Shown here in pieces: positions 1 to 13,100 of a stretch of DNA of 64,000 bases. The notes beneath the pieces are model-generated. The model did not search any database, was not told the origin of the DNA, and was given only the letters and a program-made list of their open reading frames with translations. The translations under genes and the position numbers were made by a program. The number at the start of each line of letters is the position of its first letter. Position 1 is the first letter of the stretch. The stretch covers positions 1 to 64,000 of the forward strand of contig JAPYMA010001204.1 of the NCBI GenBank assembly GCA_035041965.1. The letters are read 5' to 3'. The DNA is from Anisakis pegreffii (taxonomy: Eukaryota; Nematoda; Chromadorea; Rhabditida; Anisakidae).

Positions 1-3000
1 AACTATTCGCATGAAAACATTCAGACTGATCATCAGCATGGAACACCTTACAATTCTTTCACATGAATAGGATAATGCACTTCATGGATACTTGGAATCT
101 TCTCGATATGTATGATGTCTTATTATTGCTGTTCTTAACTGTATAATAATTATGTTGCTATGATATTTATGTTGCTATTAATGCTTTCATGTCATTGGCT
201 AAATGCTATGTGTGACTGTAATTATTGCACTTTCTATTTATCAATCTCATTATTCGCTATCCACCGGCTTTCAAATTCTAGCATCAATACAGAATCTCTC
301 ACGGATCTTGAACAAGAATCGATCAAGAACAATAAAGCAATAGAGTCTTAGAATATAGATTCGAATAGCAACAACTCAAAATGAACGATAGAATCCTAAA
401 CAATCAATCACGAGATTAATTCCCAGTGAATGGCAATAGCTCACTGAACCATCCCAATGATCATGCACTAATCGTAATCACAAATGACAAGACTATTACG
501 AAAAAGGATACTCTGGAGAAGACGAAGTGACAACGTTAATTTATGCTGATGAATACAAAGATATTGCTATTTTTATCACAAAATAATGCTATGATTATGT
601 CTGTTCCTTGATCTAATATTTCTATCCAGTTTCCTAACTCATCATTACTGAAGTTCAACAGTGCAGTCAAAAGATACTTCGGGTGCTTTTGATTAGATGC
701 CTGTATTATCCTTAGCAGAGCGATAAGTGCTTAAAAGCTTTAGAAAGTATTCGTTGCGCTTCAACTGTATTGCAAAATCGCTCATGAATGCTGAACGTGT
801 GCGGTATAGTTAATACCATTCACACTTGAATTTTCGAACCCTTGTTTAATATTCCTGGCTGCACAATAGCATTGCTCAATTGCCATATAAATGAAACAGC
901 CATGAATGCTGGCTTAGAAGTTTTCTTGATGACAAAGAAGCACTTTACCTAGCATCACGAGACTAACGATACGGAAATAATGAAATGAATAAAAGAAAAA
1001 TCAAAGAATCCTGCTCGCAGTCCATTCGACTCATCAGAAAGCGAGTATACGGACTAAGCAATGCAGGAATATATCTAAAAGCCGATCAGAGGAACTTGTT
1101 TCGTATTATTATCACCGACTTTCAGAATACGGTGAACTCTGTTTTAGGCCGAAGAACAACTTAGTAAAGCACGACGAAGTCTCGGTGATGAAGAATGAAA
1201 CACACTGAAAACTGTCGTAAACAACCGCACAGGAACAATGGAACATCAAGAATGAACTGGAAACAAGAAATGTGACTGAATCGAATGTAGATGCCTCTCA
1301 AGTGGGCGTATCAAACATCAAGCATGTCGAGATCATGCACGCAGGTAGATAGCAGAGAACAATATCATTGCATGGATCAAACAGTAAGAGTATCAATAGT
1401 GATAAGCAAGAAGTAGCAAGAACAATAGTGACAGAGTATCATGCAATCAAATCAATACTTTTTGCATCTATGGCGTCTGTAACAAGTCAACAGTTGTAGC
1501 ATCGTCAAGCTTCGATAACCACTGATACAACCGATCACTAAAAGAAACTGATTGTAAGCTGATCAACAGTAAAACTTTTAGGCAGTCAATTTCTTCTTGA
1601 TAATGATGATCTTGAATGAGGAGAAGGTTCTCGTAAAAGGTGATATTTGCAGAAATCTCTTCGTTTCCCATGAGTCAAGTAGATTTAGGAATTCAATCAT
1701 ATCAAGCATTAGATAGTAATGAATTTCATGCCTACATTGATCAGGACGACGAACGTATAGCTTAAGAAAACACAGTGTTCCAGTATACCGCTATCACAAC
1801 AAGTGTATCATCGAAATCGGAATATTTATGTGAGAAAATGTTAGCAAATTTGAGATATTATGATCAAATCTACGATTTGAGCCGTGTTCGGAAGATATCC
1901 AGTCACTGCCTTCAGGAAGGTCATCACTATCTTCGGCTTCAGAAAGGCTATAAGTAATCGTGAATAATTTATTGTTATTACCCGGATTATGATAGCAGAA
2001 ATTAAATCAAACTCTGTAGGAAGGAGTACGTTGAACGGAACATGATAGTAGCACATAGGACTAACTTGACCTGTAAGAATGCATTTTTCTAATCTATTAG
2101 AATTTGTTGAACTTCATTAAAGCTGACTCAATACGGTGTAATACTGTGGATATAAGTATTTGAAATGTTGTTTCCATGCATTCAGATTAACAAAGCGATT
2201 TTTTCCACTGAAGGAATGCCTACAGCTATAGTCATTCTTGGAATCATCTGCTATAAGGTAGCTTAGGCAGCTGAGCATTCAATGTTCAGTGTTCAAAGGT
2301 TTTCTTGAATCAATCTTGCGATAAACATGTCTATAAATTGTTACTGCAAGCAAACCCTGAACTCTGGATGAGCCTCACCCTTGCAGCTCAAACTTTCTTA
2401 CGAGCTGCTGTAGATCCTAGAGTAAGCCTGAGGCTAAGTTCCACGGTGAATCACACCAGAATATGGCACATTCGCGGTTTCCATTGGTTAACAGGCATGA
2501 AAAAGGTATTTTTACGATTCCGCTTATGTTGAAAAAAAATTTCTTGATATCCGAAACAGGACATATCAGACATCATTAGCTGAGGTCGCGCTCAGTGTTG
2601 AGGGCTTAGACTTAGGATTGAGCGCAGATTGGGCAAGACTTCAAAATATGAAAGTGCCGCAGCACGACAGCTGAATAAATGTTTTTTTACGTATTGCCTC
2701 AGGATACATCCACATTAGGATGGAAGAGTTAGCAAAGGGTCGACACTATCCGTCGATTTAAATACTTCAAGAGTTGCCGTGGCAAGTAACGGCGAGATTC
2801 TATGCGGATGAGTTCAGAGGAGTTTGGATGCGATACGTTATACTGGCATACGTAAATCGAAAGTAAGTGGCAATGGATGTGCTACTTAAGTTTGTGAGCA
2901 CTTATAGAGTTCAATGGGTATTCAGAAAAACAGACAGGTAACGTGAGGTATTGACTGTCGACATGCCAATGGTTATCGACTGAGGAAAATGATAGGATTG

Positions 3001-3622
3001 CATGTAGACAGATCACCGAATTGGTTTTGTTAGAAGAAACAGATGAGCGTGGTCCGGAGAAATGGAAATATATGGCCTGGGGAAGTGGTACGTATGCTTG
3101 ACTATTCTATTATTTCAAATAGACAGTACACAGTTCACCTTTCTCACCCATTTAACGGGGGTAAATCAAGAAATCAGTTGCAGACACATCTTCACCAGAA
3201 TATCATTTCTCATATGTACATTCAATTGATCGTACGCGAGTACGTCTTCATGCATTTCTTTTCCTTTCTGATCAAATCAAACTATCCGAAAACAGACAAA
3301 ATTTTCACACAAAATTCTGCACAAAAGTTTTACGAACATCAGAATTTCAATTTCATCGTCTTTCGTTTAACTACTCTAAATTATCCAGTATGCACATTCC
3401 AAACTTCAAATGACCTATAAAAGGTCAACATTACAATCAGAGCAGTTAGACCGGTGCTAAATGAACAGAGCTGTGCATAACAAGCTTATATAAATGAATC
3501 ATTTATCTGTTATTCACACCATAACAATTTGATTCTTCAAACGAACATTCAATTACAGAACAAGATAAGATCGAAATTTTTCATACAATGAAATAAAAAA
3601 ATTCTCTAAGCACTACTTTAAA
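1..3622. other. Intergenic, no gene recognised
   Basis: I see no exon-intron structure, no recognisable protein and no tRNA-like fold in this stretch. The open frames here are short (at most about 125 codons), AT-rich and lack family motifs. The right end would contain the 3' UTR of the MRPS35 gene, which runs leftwards and stops at 3623. No clear AATAAA is visible on the minus strand close to that stop. Confidence 0.6.
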
Positions 3623-6357
3623 TCACTTTTCATCAGATACTCCATTATCCACAAGAGGTTTGATTCCCAATAAACTTCTTACGCATTCATCATAATGTCT
3701 CACCGATTCCGGGGTTTCTGTCTGAAAGAGAGGACACTGAGGACTAAACATTATCTATATTGTAGATATTGGAAATATTGGAAACTGACATTACATTATC
3801 TATATTGAACACTATCAAACCAATGAGAAAGTCATTCCAAAATATAATCAAACCAGATTGTAATGATCAAATCGATGAAAACTTCCAATAAACACCGAAA
3901 GCTTCACCTCATTTCGATACTTCTGCCACATTTCCTTGAAATTCTCCAAATGTTCACGAACGGACGCAGGTTCTGAATCCTGAACGCTTGGAACTGCTCC
4001 GGAATCGTCGTTTGCTGACATCTTCTGCAAAATCGGCAGTCACAAGCAAATTGGTGTATGTGATAGAGGCATTATCTTCCACTGAAGTAGAACGACATTA
4101 AAATTCAAACAAACACAATGAAGTGATAACCTTCTCGGTTTGCAGCCTTTCGATGACTTCTTCAACACTTCGTTGTGTTGGCGATCCGTCATATTTCACC
4201 TTGAGATCATCGACTCGTTGTGCCATCTTCTCCCATGCTTCGGCTTTCTGCAAAACGAATACGAAATCAGCTAAACTAAAGACTGTTTCATTAAGAAATA
4301 CTCATGCTAAAACAAATAATGATAACATCAACGAAAAATAGCAGCAAAACGACCGTTAACAACTGATCGTCAGACAGCATTACGAAAGAAGGCTGGTCAT
4401 ATTCATACGCTACCTTAGAGCTCCTTCAATAGTGACAGCTATAGATCATGAAGATCACCAATTACATCCGTCATACAATCAATATAACACATCATGTCAA
4501 GATCGTAATCAAGAAAATCCAAAAAATGATTAAATACAACAACTTACAATTGATTCGTGATAAAGAGCCGTTAACAAATAGAGTGCATAATCTCGATTCT
4601 GCTTGCGCGTATAACATCTGCAATTGACAATTATCTCAATCATTAGATCGAAACTCACATTATTACTAGTATTACAAGTGATATTATTATTTTTTAATGG
4701 TTATTATCATTTTCAATAAATCATCATATTTAATTCATTCCAAGCACTCAATAGATCAGTGAACGAGACTGAACAGAGTCATACCGATCCGTAATAATTG
4801 TAAGGGTATCAGTTGCTTCCTTGTAACGATTTCCAGCCAAACGCATAAATTTTTCACGAGCTGCATCGTTGAGTTGCAACGAGGCCAATTTCAGAGTAAT
4901 CGTAACAACTCGTGCCCTTGGATCTCGCAACGATGTACCTTGATGTACATAATCACTGTAGGATACAGTAACCGGAAAATTTGCCTCACGAACTTCGCTC
5001 TTATTAAGTTCTTCAGGCCATTTTGTACAAAATTCTGAAAAGAGAGAATCTTCAGACGGCAGTTCGAACAGCTTGAATCTTTACAAACAAATGAAAACGT
5101 TCCGCAGAGATCCTTTTTAAGAAATGAATAGCGGTAAGAATTCTCTAGAGATGTGTGTACGATGACATACTTTTTATGGCATTGCAATGTCGTTGAATAG
5201 CGGCTGGAGTGAGGTGGAGAAAATTTGGAATCTTCATCAGTTCTAAATTGCCCAACTGAAATGAGTTGCACACTTCAGTGATGAACACGAATGCACATTC
5301 GAATGAACATTATGAACGAACAACAAGAATCATTCATTTGAACATCTTGTCCGCGACATGATTACACTGAACTGATTATGAGATTTGCGATGAGGCAAAG
5401 AAATTCAGAACGGCAACCTTTTGAAACGGCGGTCTTTTTTCAGGATGAGGTCTAGAGCCCATTCGAATTGGTAAAGGTACCACAGATGAACGGAACGATG
5501 CGGCTACAGGCCAAACACTAGGCCAATCTTGATCAGTGCGCATTTCTTCGTACCTGGGTCGGCGAACCTGCAAATAATCGATGACGCTTGTCTTCAGAAG
5601 AAACCTCAGACTGAACTAATGGGAACCACTAACAAAACCAATCATCAATAAAATTGCTAATATAAGGGCAGTTTTGATAACAGCACGGGTTACATACGAA
5701 AATGTACGCGAATTTCATATAATGTCTCATTCTAACGATCCATTTATTAGAATGAGGCATCATATGAAATTAATGATGATTTTAAAAAAATAACTGTTCA
5801 TTCCCCGGTAAAGACTAAGACCAGTACAATTTTCAACTTACAGCAAGACGATCTGCGATATCCATTCGACTGTACCGTACAACTTTCGCACGACCTGTCA
5901 ATCGCTCAAGTTGGAGTTGAGCATTCAGCTTACGATGTGGCATTACGAACAGCTCACGAAATGGTTCACCCTTAAAATTCAATTACTCTTATTGAAAAAC
6001 TACTTTTAAATACCAAAGACCGAGTGCTATTTTGTGTTTAACTTATCAAAATGATGGAAGCTGCACACAGAAATTGGATTACTTTTTGAACTAGTCAAAT
6101 ATCAGCGAAAATCGAACGAAATGAACATCGGAAATCAACACGATACGGGAGAGACCAGTTGAACGATGAAGAAAAGTACCACTGACTTTCTCATCAAACT
6201 CGGTTTCCAGTCGATCCTTCTGATGTGCGGCTTCTGATTCCACTAATTCAACCCCTTCCGCAGCATGCCTCATCTTTTCCGCCAGTGTTGAATCTGATCG
6301 TCGAAAAGTGATTGTTCTTACCACAGCACATCGTCCACACCACCGCAGGACAAGCAT
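3623..6357 (-). CDS. mrps-35: Mitochondrial small ribosomal subunit protein mS35 (MRPS35)
   Basis: This is a component of the mitochondrial 28S ribosomal subunit. Nine exons read leftwards: 6357-6187, 5970-5842, 5567-5418, 5255-5171, 5034-4785, 4617-4548, 4247-4131, 4024-3908 and 3721-3623 (stop). All phases fit, giving 1188 nt and 395 aa. The N-terminus is Arg-rich without acidic residues ([20 protein letters not shown]), as expected for a mitochondrial presequence. The family core follows: [20 protein letters not shown] (exon 2), [18 protein letters not shown] (exon 3), [17 protein letters not shown] (exon 4) and [20 protein letters not shown] plus the tail [14 protein letters not shown] (exons 5-6). 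The last three exons form a charged C-terminal extension. An AG lies four bases upstream of the ATG, so the mRNA may be trans-spliced just before the start; that is inference. Family identity is from recall of MRPS35/MRPS28-domain proteins. Confidence 0.95.
5712..5770. repeat. Imperfect inverted repeat in MRPS35 intron 2
   Basis: Two arms of about 24 bp (5712-5735 and 5747-5770) are reverse complements with about three mismatches. They are separated by about 11 bases. It lies between exon 2 (5842-5970) and exon 3 (5418-5567) of the MRPS35 gene. It could fold as a short hairpin in the pre-mRNA, or be the terminal inverted repeats of a tiny palindromic element. No coding content. Confidence 0.7.
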
Positions 6358-8977
6358 TCCTCTGAAGGTAATGCTCTTGATGATAATCACTGCAATGACA
6401 AGCACTCATAAGAGATACTGAAATCACTGTTAAACGTTTTCGGAAAAAAAAAACAATTCCATGAGGAAGCAATAAGGCTATCACGAAATCTTCAACCCAG
6501 AGGTTGGGAATATGGTGAATCCGCGAACTATTTTAACGCCAATGTTCTCGTTCAATCTGCCCTTCTTCCAATCTACAAATCCAGATTTTTCCCGAATTCA
6601 TTCTTGAATCTAAAGGGCTTAGTAAGCGTTCGCCAAATTTCTGCATTCATTTCGCCAAAAGTGGATGATCTTGAGTTATTGAAAATGCCTTGTAAGTCCG
6701 TTAAACTCGTGTTAATTGCATCATTTAGTGGTATCTCTCCATCAATCTATTCATGTATCCATGGTTTTTCTCGGGCAGCACAATTTTGCAAGATTGTTTA
6801 GCTTAATTCTTTGTAGTACCGCAAATTCGGTTCCTATAAATTCTTCTCGTAAATGATATCACCTCTTAGAGATTGTTATCATTGTTTAGAGCTTATTGAT
6901 TTAAAGAATACAGCTTCTCATCAACTCTCCGTTTGTGAATTGCCCAGCCTTCTATTGGCAGTGTCCGTTGAATTGGAATGTCCTGGTGGATATGTCAAAC
7001 CAGTACCATTCGGTGCTTTTATTATTCTCATTTGCGATACAACTTGTTGGCGAATTGTCTCTCTATTCTTATAAACCGTTTTCCGGATGGTCGGTAATTA
7101 TTTAATACTTTCGCAGAATTCTTAAATTTTAATGTATTTCATTAAGTTAGGTAGTAAATGATAGTTCATAAAACGTTCGGCTTGTTTGCTCACCCAACTT
7201 GTTCGCTTCTGAACTAATCTTATTTGTGGATATTTGTTACTTGTGTAGTGATAGCAGCTTGGTATTATCCTTGAAGCAAATCTCATCTAAACTTGTAAAG
7301 TTGCTCGAATTTTGTTGCGTGATATTGATCTCGTTTCGGCAACTGAATTGCTGTACCACATGGGCCCATTTTTTATTCCATTTCCTTTGCAATCGTCATC
7401 AAATGAGGAAGTGAATTACCGTAATCTTCAAAACAAAGCATTGATAATTGATTGTTCATTTATTCATTTATCAGATATATTCAAAACTTTCCTCTCTTCG
7501 AGTCTCATTCAGAAGTATCCTGAAACATCTGTTCGCGTGTTTTTTATACTCGTCTCTGCGTACCTGAATCAAAAGTGTGAAGACCAAATGTTAATTCACC
7601 CCATTCACAAAAATTCGATTAGCACACAGTATATCTCTCTCGTATGCATGCATCCCGGCTGCATTTCGATTGCTTTCTTTGGTCAATTAGTTTATTTTTA
7701 TGGAGTGCATACGTTGCTGTTACCATTGACACGATTAAGGAACGCTGTTCTATTTGTGAAAGTATTTCAATAACTGAAAAGCCGATAAATCAGTCGTCTG
7801 AAATTTTCACTCTAGAATGAGGATGAAGTGAAGATCGCTGAATAGGGAAAATTCATTATTTCATTAATATCTCGCATGCCTTTGGTTCTCCGCAGTTACA
7901 AGTAATTGTGATCAGCGTCTATTTGTTTCTAAAGCGGTTTTATTGCACATGATCTAGTTGCCCCTTTTGTCACTCGCTTTAAGTTGCGTCGATTCATCAT
8001 AAATCCCTCCCCATTGCATCGAATTGGTATAACCGTACAGTCTTATAAAGCTTATCACGATAACAAGCAATCCTCAGTAATACGATCGCATAATGGACAT
8101 TGTTGATTCAAGTGGATATTCATAATTGAAGTGTAATGTTGATTGTTGATACTTATCGCAATTTGTACGCTCTAATTTGGTATATGTAGTGCAATTATTC
8201 ATAGCAATGCTATAGGTGGAATGTGTGTGAATGCCTGAAGTGTTCGGGTGCTCTCCTAAGCTCATTGTTGCAGAAATGCGTTGGTATGCTAAGATTTTAT
8301 GGCCGTAGAAAAAAAGGGAAATGTTAAAACAAAATTGCTTAAACTACGTGCATTTATTGAAGAAAGGAAAGAATATTGATGTAACGTGGGCATATATATC
8401 ACATCATTTTTTACATAAATTCGAAATGGAATCATTGGCTCATCAGGCATCCTTGTGCCGCAGTTGTATTCAATGTAAACAATATGAATGCACAGATATG
8501 TTTCTATGCGTGTGCACATTGCGATCATTTGAAAGATCTTAGCATATGATCTGAAATTTAATATATGCTATTAATTTAATATATAATATTATCATTGTAT
8601 ATCATCTTACGATTTGCTTTTGTTCGATAAGGAGCATACAAGCTGCACTTCATTTATGCTTCTCTCTTATGGTATCAATCATCTTTATTTCCCAATCTTC
8701 TCAGTACCTATTTTGATATCGTATTCGATGTGTGTGATGTGATTGTGTGATCGCTTGTATAAAGTACAACTTCAGAGGAGCAATTTTCGAATTTTTTAAC
8801 AGTCAATTTTCATTTATGTCGGTGGTTCTCGAAGTGGAGAATCAACGAAATTACCGTCGTTCTTTGTTTCCTCCTTTACTGTTAAATCCTTTTTTTAAAC
8901 GCTTCTTTATTCGCAAGGAATTGACGTCTTTAATACCACAGACAACAGACTTCTTGATGGCTTATTGAAGTTTTTTA

Positions 8978-9020
8978 TGTTATTGATCGCTCATAAAATA
9001 TTATTGATCGCTCAGAAAAT
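8978..9020. repeat. Short tandem duplication
   Basis: The phrase TTATTGATCGCTCA followed by TAAAATA or GAAAATA occurs twice head to tail, with one base difference. It has no coding context and looks like simple replication slippage. Confidence 0.6.
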
Positions 9021-9586
9021 ATGGATTATTGAAAGGGGAAATGACAGTTAAGTAGATTGTAGGAGCGATGGGTGTGAATCAGAGTCTCCCACTCGGACAA
9101 AATAGCGCATGGAGCATGAAAGCGTAAAAACTACTGACTCAGACAGTTCACTTTTTGGTTCCACTGACTGCAACTGCGTTGCTTCTAATTCTTTAAATTA
9201 CTCATAAATTGATTTGCGTTAGAGAGCGCTAACTTCGGGCTGTGTGAATTGTTGCATTCATAAGCATCTGCAGTTGTTCTCGACAGAACACATCCAGAAT
9301 GCAAAATGAAACTTCTAAAAAATTTTGCTGTTGAGTGAAACCCAAATTCGGAAGTTCAGAGATTCGCTCAGCATGAAACTAGTTGTAAGCATGACAGTAC
9401 AGCTACAGGCATTGTGTCATGTCAGTCTGAGTGTATAACAGATTCATGAGCGTCGTCATGGAATGTTTAGCTGTTCCATTTTTGCTCTTAACTTCCCTGA
9501 TGGCAGCCTACCTGTCATTTTCAAACCTTCTTGTCATTCTTTCAAACCTTTGGCGCTATCATTTTCTCCCAAGGTATTGCCGAGGC

Positions 9587-9975
9587 CAGTGTTTCTTATA
9601 TTAGGGTAAATTACCCCCTGGGGGAGGGTAATTTGGGGGTGTCGGGGAGCAATTAAAGGTATAAATGAAATTGTTGATAAATTTCAATTTTTTCATCGTT
9701 GACGAATGTTTTCTTATTGCTTTGCGTTGCTAATTGCTGACTATTATGATGAGATCCACATTCTTTCCGTAAAAGATAGATACTGTTCTGAAGATACTCG
9801 TTTCATTCCAGAAAATTAATTTCTTTCACGTCAGCGAGGATTTTCCTGATTGGTTTTCAGTTTACTGCTTACATTATGAGCTGAAATAGTAAATATTTGT
9901 TAGGGAGGGGTGATTGATGACGGCTTGCCGGATCATCAAATGAGGTTTTGGAGTTCACAGGCGTGAGAAACACTG
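9587..9975. mobile_element. hAT-type MITE (non-autonomous)
   Basis: The element begins CAGTGTTTCT and ends AGAAACACTG, a perfect 10-bp terminal inverted repeat of the CAGTG class typical of hAT transposons. A second palindrome sits just inside the left end: AAATTACCC, a C/G-rich spacer, then GGGTAATTT (about 9605-9631). The 8 bases right of the element are GTCTAGAG, which fits the hAT target preference with T at position 2 and A at position 7. The left 8-mer GCCGAGGC matches only in part, so the duplication is decayed or the insertion is old. The 389-bp interior has no transposase frame. Confidence 0.7.
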
Positions 9976-10140
9976 GTCTAGAGAATTATTAATAGTGCTT
10001 TGTCAATTATATGAATCGACAATATTTTAGTCTCATCTTGAAGAGACGTGCAAATATAAGCAAGCAAGTGTTTATTGCTAGGGTGAGGACGTGCTTAAGC
10101 AGTGTCTTCCTCGAATGTTCCATCGTCATCAACGATCAAT

Positions 10141-13100
10141 ATGAGTGGCGGAGATGATTTTGCTAGACAGTAAGTTTTTTGGTTATCAGAGCTGATAAGG
10201 ATATGAAATAGCGAGCCGTGATAACGTCATGTTTGAAGGCGATTTTGGGTTTTGCTGCATGAAAAAAGTTGGCTTTTTATCCTCACAGAAGCTGAAGAGT
10301 ATGTTATATACACCGTCGGATGTGCAAAATTTGAAATGATAATAATAATGATAATAATAATAATAATAATAACGATAATGATACCACAACGACGCGTGTT
10401 GAGCAGAAATGAAACTCATTTTCGATTTCTGCATATTTGTATATGACATTCTAATCATTACATTATTCTTTTACACATTGTAATTATTCAAGACATGTTG
10501 ATAATATCCACATATAGTTGGAAAATGTGGGTAAAATACGGATATAAATGCCTGTCTTGGAAGAGTCAGTTTGCATACAGTAATGGCAATTCCTTCCGGT
10601 GCTGGCAAGGACTTTGGTATATTTTTGAGAATCTCAAGCGCAATACAACGATGATGAATGAATGCGTAGTGAAGTCATGTATTATGGTTGTGAAGATTTT
10701 CAGTGGGCAAAATCGAATCCACCTTTGTGTTATCATATCAGTTTTTATCAGTTTCATGTGTGCTCATTAAAAGTAAACAATTCCGGTAGAGATCAGAGCA
10801 CGAAAAATCAAAAATTGAATTGCATAGTGTGCCTGCTACTATGCGCTTTCCCAATCATGCTGCAGTATGCTAATGTGAAATACTTCGTCCTTCCGATTGA
10901 CTGATGAAACTCCTAACGCCTTCTTGAATTTAAGTCCTCGTTTTTAGTGAACGAATTCAGGGGGCATATACATACGTAACATGTGTGCGTGTAAAATTTT
11001 TGACGGCATTCTTCGCATGATTCATTTCGTGAATGCGAAATTAGTTTTCCCTTTTTTTGGCGTATATTTCAAAGCTGAGTTATGCAATCAGAAAGAGAAG
11101 TATGCAGTATGATAGATTGTTTCCCCACTGACCAGGATATGATACGAACGAGGATTGAATTTATGAGAATTCCAGGTTCACATGTTTTTTATGAATTTTA
11201 TCAACCATTGCGCACAATTTCGACGCGTGACAGTGAGCATATCAGGGCAGTTGATTGGTTACAATTTTGGGTTGTGCAGATTGTTTTAGTTTGTTTTATT
11301 TATTCGTATTCGATGATTTTAGCGGAGCTGGCTTCGGAGGTTCTCGAGGAGCAAACTCACAAATGAATAATGACTTCAATGATCAAGAAGGCTATGCAAG
11401 GCCAAGACTTCAAGGAAGAGGTGATTCAGAATGAAAATTCTTGAACCGTTTCTTCTTTCATTCAGTCTTGTTACACTTTATTGACAATAGTTATGGATGA
11501 AGGGAGTAATTTAGTGACGCTCTCATGACAACAATGCTGACTATAGTGATGAAAGCAGTATTATTTCCATCAGACAATAGTATCATTACATTATTCCTAT
11601 TATTGTTAATAATTTTCTGGTTAATAATCTTGTTGTTTCTTTTGCTGATTGTTTAGTAGTGATGATGAATATGAGAGGTTTCCTCTAAAGATCCAATTCT
11701 GCAGGTTTCAACGACCGAGATAACCGCTTTCAAAATCAGGTTATTTGATATTATACTTTCATTTATTTATCTGGTATCACTATATTTATTATTGTTTTGT
11801 TATTATTTTTTTATTTTTCTTTTTCTTTTTATTATTGTTGTTATTGTTGTCTTTATAATTGGTACTGTAAATGAGGCGAAGTTCCGTTGTTTCAATGATA
11901 GATGAAGATGGCATGTATTGTTGATAGGTATATAACGTCTTTGCCAAGCAGTTTCATTCAATTGAAGTTGATATTTTGAGCAGTTGCGTATGGAATGTCA
12001 ACGTTAAAGAATATTTAGATTAATATCTAGATTGTTGGTATTGACAATGATATTGAAGTTGGATGATTGTTGCAGAATGACGATTCACCGAATAGGAGGG
12101 ATGATAATAATTATGGTGAAACTGGAGGGAGGGAAGGGTGGTACGGTGATGAGAGAAATGGAGAAGGAGGGTTTGCCAGAGGAGGAGGGCGAGGATTCGT
12201 CACTGCAGGTGGAGGGAGAGCCGGGTTCCGTGGGGGGACTGGCCGAGGTGGATTCGATAGTGGAGCGCGACAAGGGTTCAGTGGTGATAATCATGCAGTC
12301 AGGGGAGGGTTCGGTGCTGGTCGAGCGGGTTTCGGACGGGGAGATGGAGGGGGGAGAGCGAGCTTCGGTGATGGCGATCAGCAAAATAAAGGTTGGCTCG
12401 TTAATGATGATCAGGAAGCGGAGTTTGATAATGATCGTGGAGGTGGGAAAGGGAGGTTCGCTGATGACAACGGAGGAAACAGGAAAGAGTTCGCTTTTGG
12501 TGATCGGAGAAGCACAGGGGAGCGTGAAGAAAGAAGAGACGGGTTTGGAAGAGGGGGTATGGTGATGACGGGCGAGGAGACAGGGGAGGTGGAAATAGGG
12601 GCGGAAGAGGCGGGTATGGTGACGACGGGCGGGGAGACAGGGGAGGTGGAAATAGGGGCGGAAGAGGGGGTATGGTGACGACGGGCGGGGAGACAGGGGA
12701 GATGGAAATAGGGGCGGAAGAGGGGGTATGGTGACGACGGGCGGGGAGACAGGGGAGGTGGAAATAGGGGCGGAAGAGGGGGTATGGTGACGACGGGCGG
12801 GGAGACAGGGGAGGTGAAAATAGGGGCGTAAGAGGGGGTATGGTGACGACGGGCGGGGAGACAGGGGAGGTGAAAATAGGGGCGGAAGAGGGGGGTATGG
12901 TGACGACGGGCGGGGAGACAGGGGAGGTGGAAATAGGGGCGGAAGAGGGGGTATGGTGACGACAGGTGGGGAGAAAACAGAGAAGATGAAGGCAGAAGCG
13001 AAAAAGGAGGGTTCACGAATTACCGTGGAGGCCGAGGGGGATTTGGAACCGGCGGAGGGAGGGGCAGGGGGATACGAAAATTACCATGCAGGCAGAGGTG

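Larger units (their letters stand above)
6358..10140. other. Intergenic spacer between divergent MRPS35 and helicase genes
   Basis: The two flanking genes are transcribed away from each other, so both promoters should lie in these 3.8 kb. I see no protein-coding exon that I can support. A hAT-like MITE occupies 9587-9975, and a 20-bp tandem duplication lies near 9000. Open frames such as 7312-7773 have no recognisable motif and poor coding character. Confidence 0.55.

Noticed and set aside
2570..2650. GGCTTAGACTTAGG, resembling the nematode telomere repeat TTAGGC
   Set aside because: There are only two imperfect units with no tandem extension; chance is sufficient.
12558..12957. CRISPR-like regular repeat array
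   Set aside because: The units are contiguous with no spacers, and they encode an RGG protein repeat in a eukaryotic gene.
12411..13016. 201-codon Pro/Ser/His-rich frame on the minus strand
   Set aside because: It is the antisense shadow of the helicase RGG minisatellite; the repeated units create it and there are no splice or family signals.
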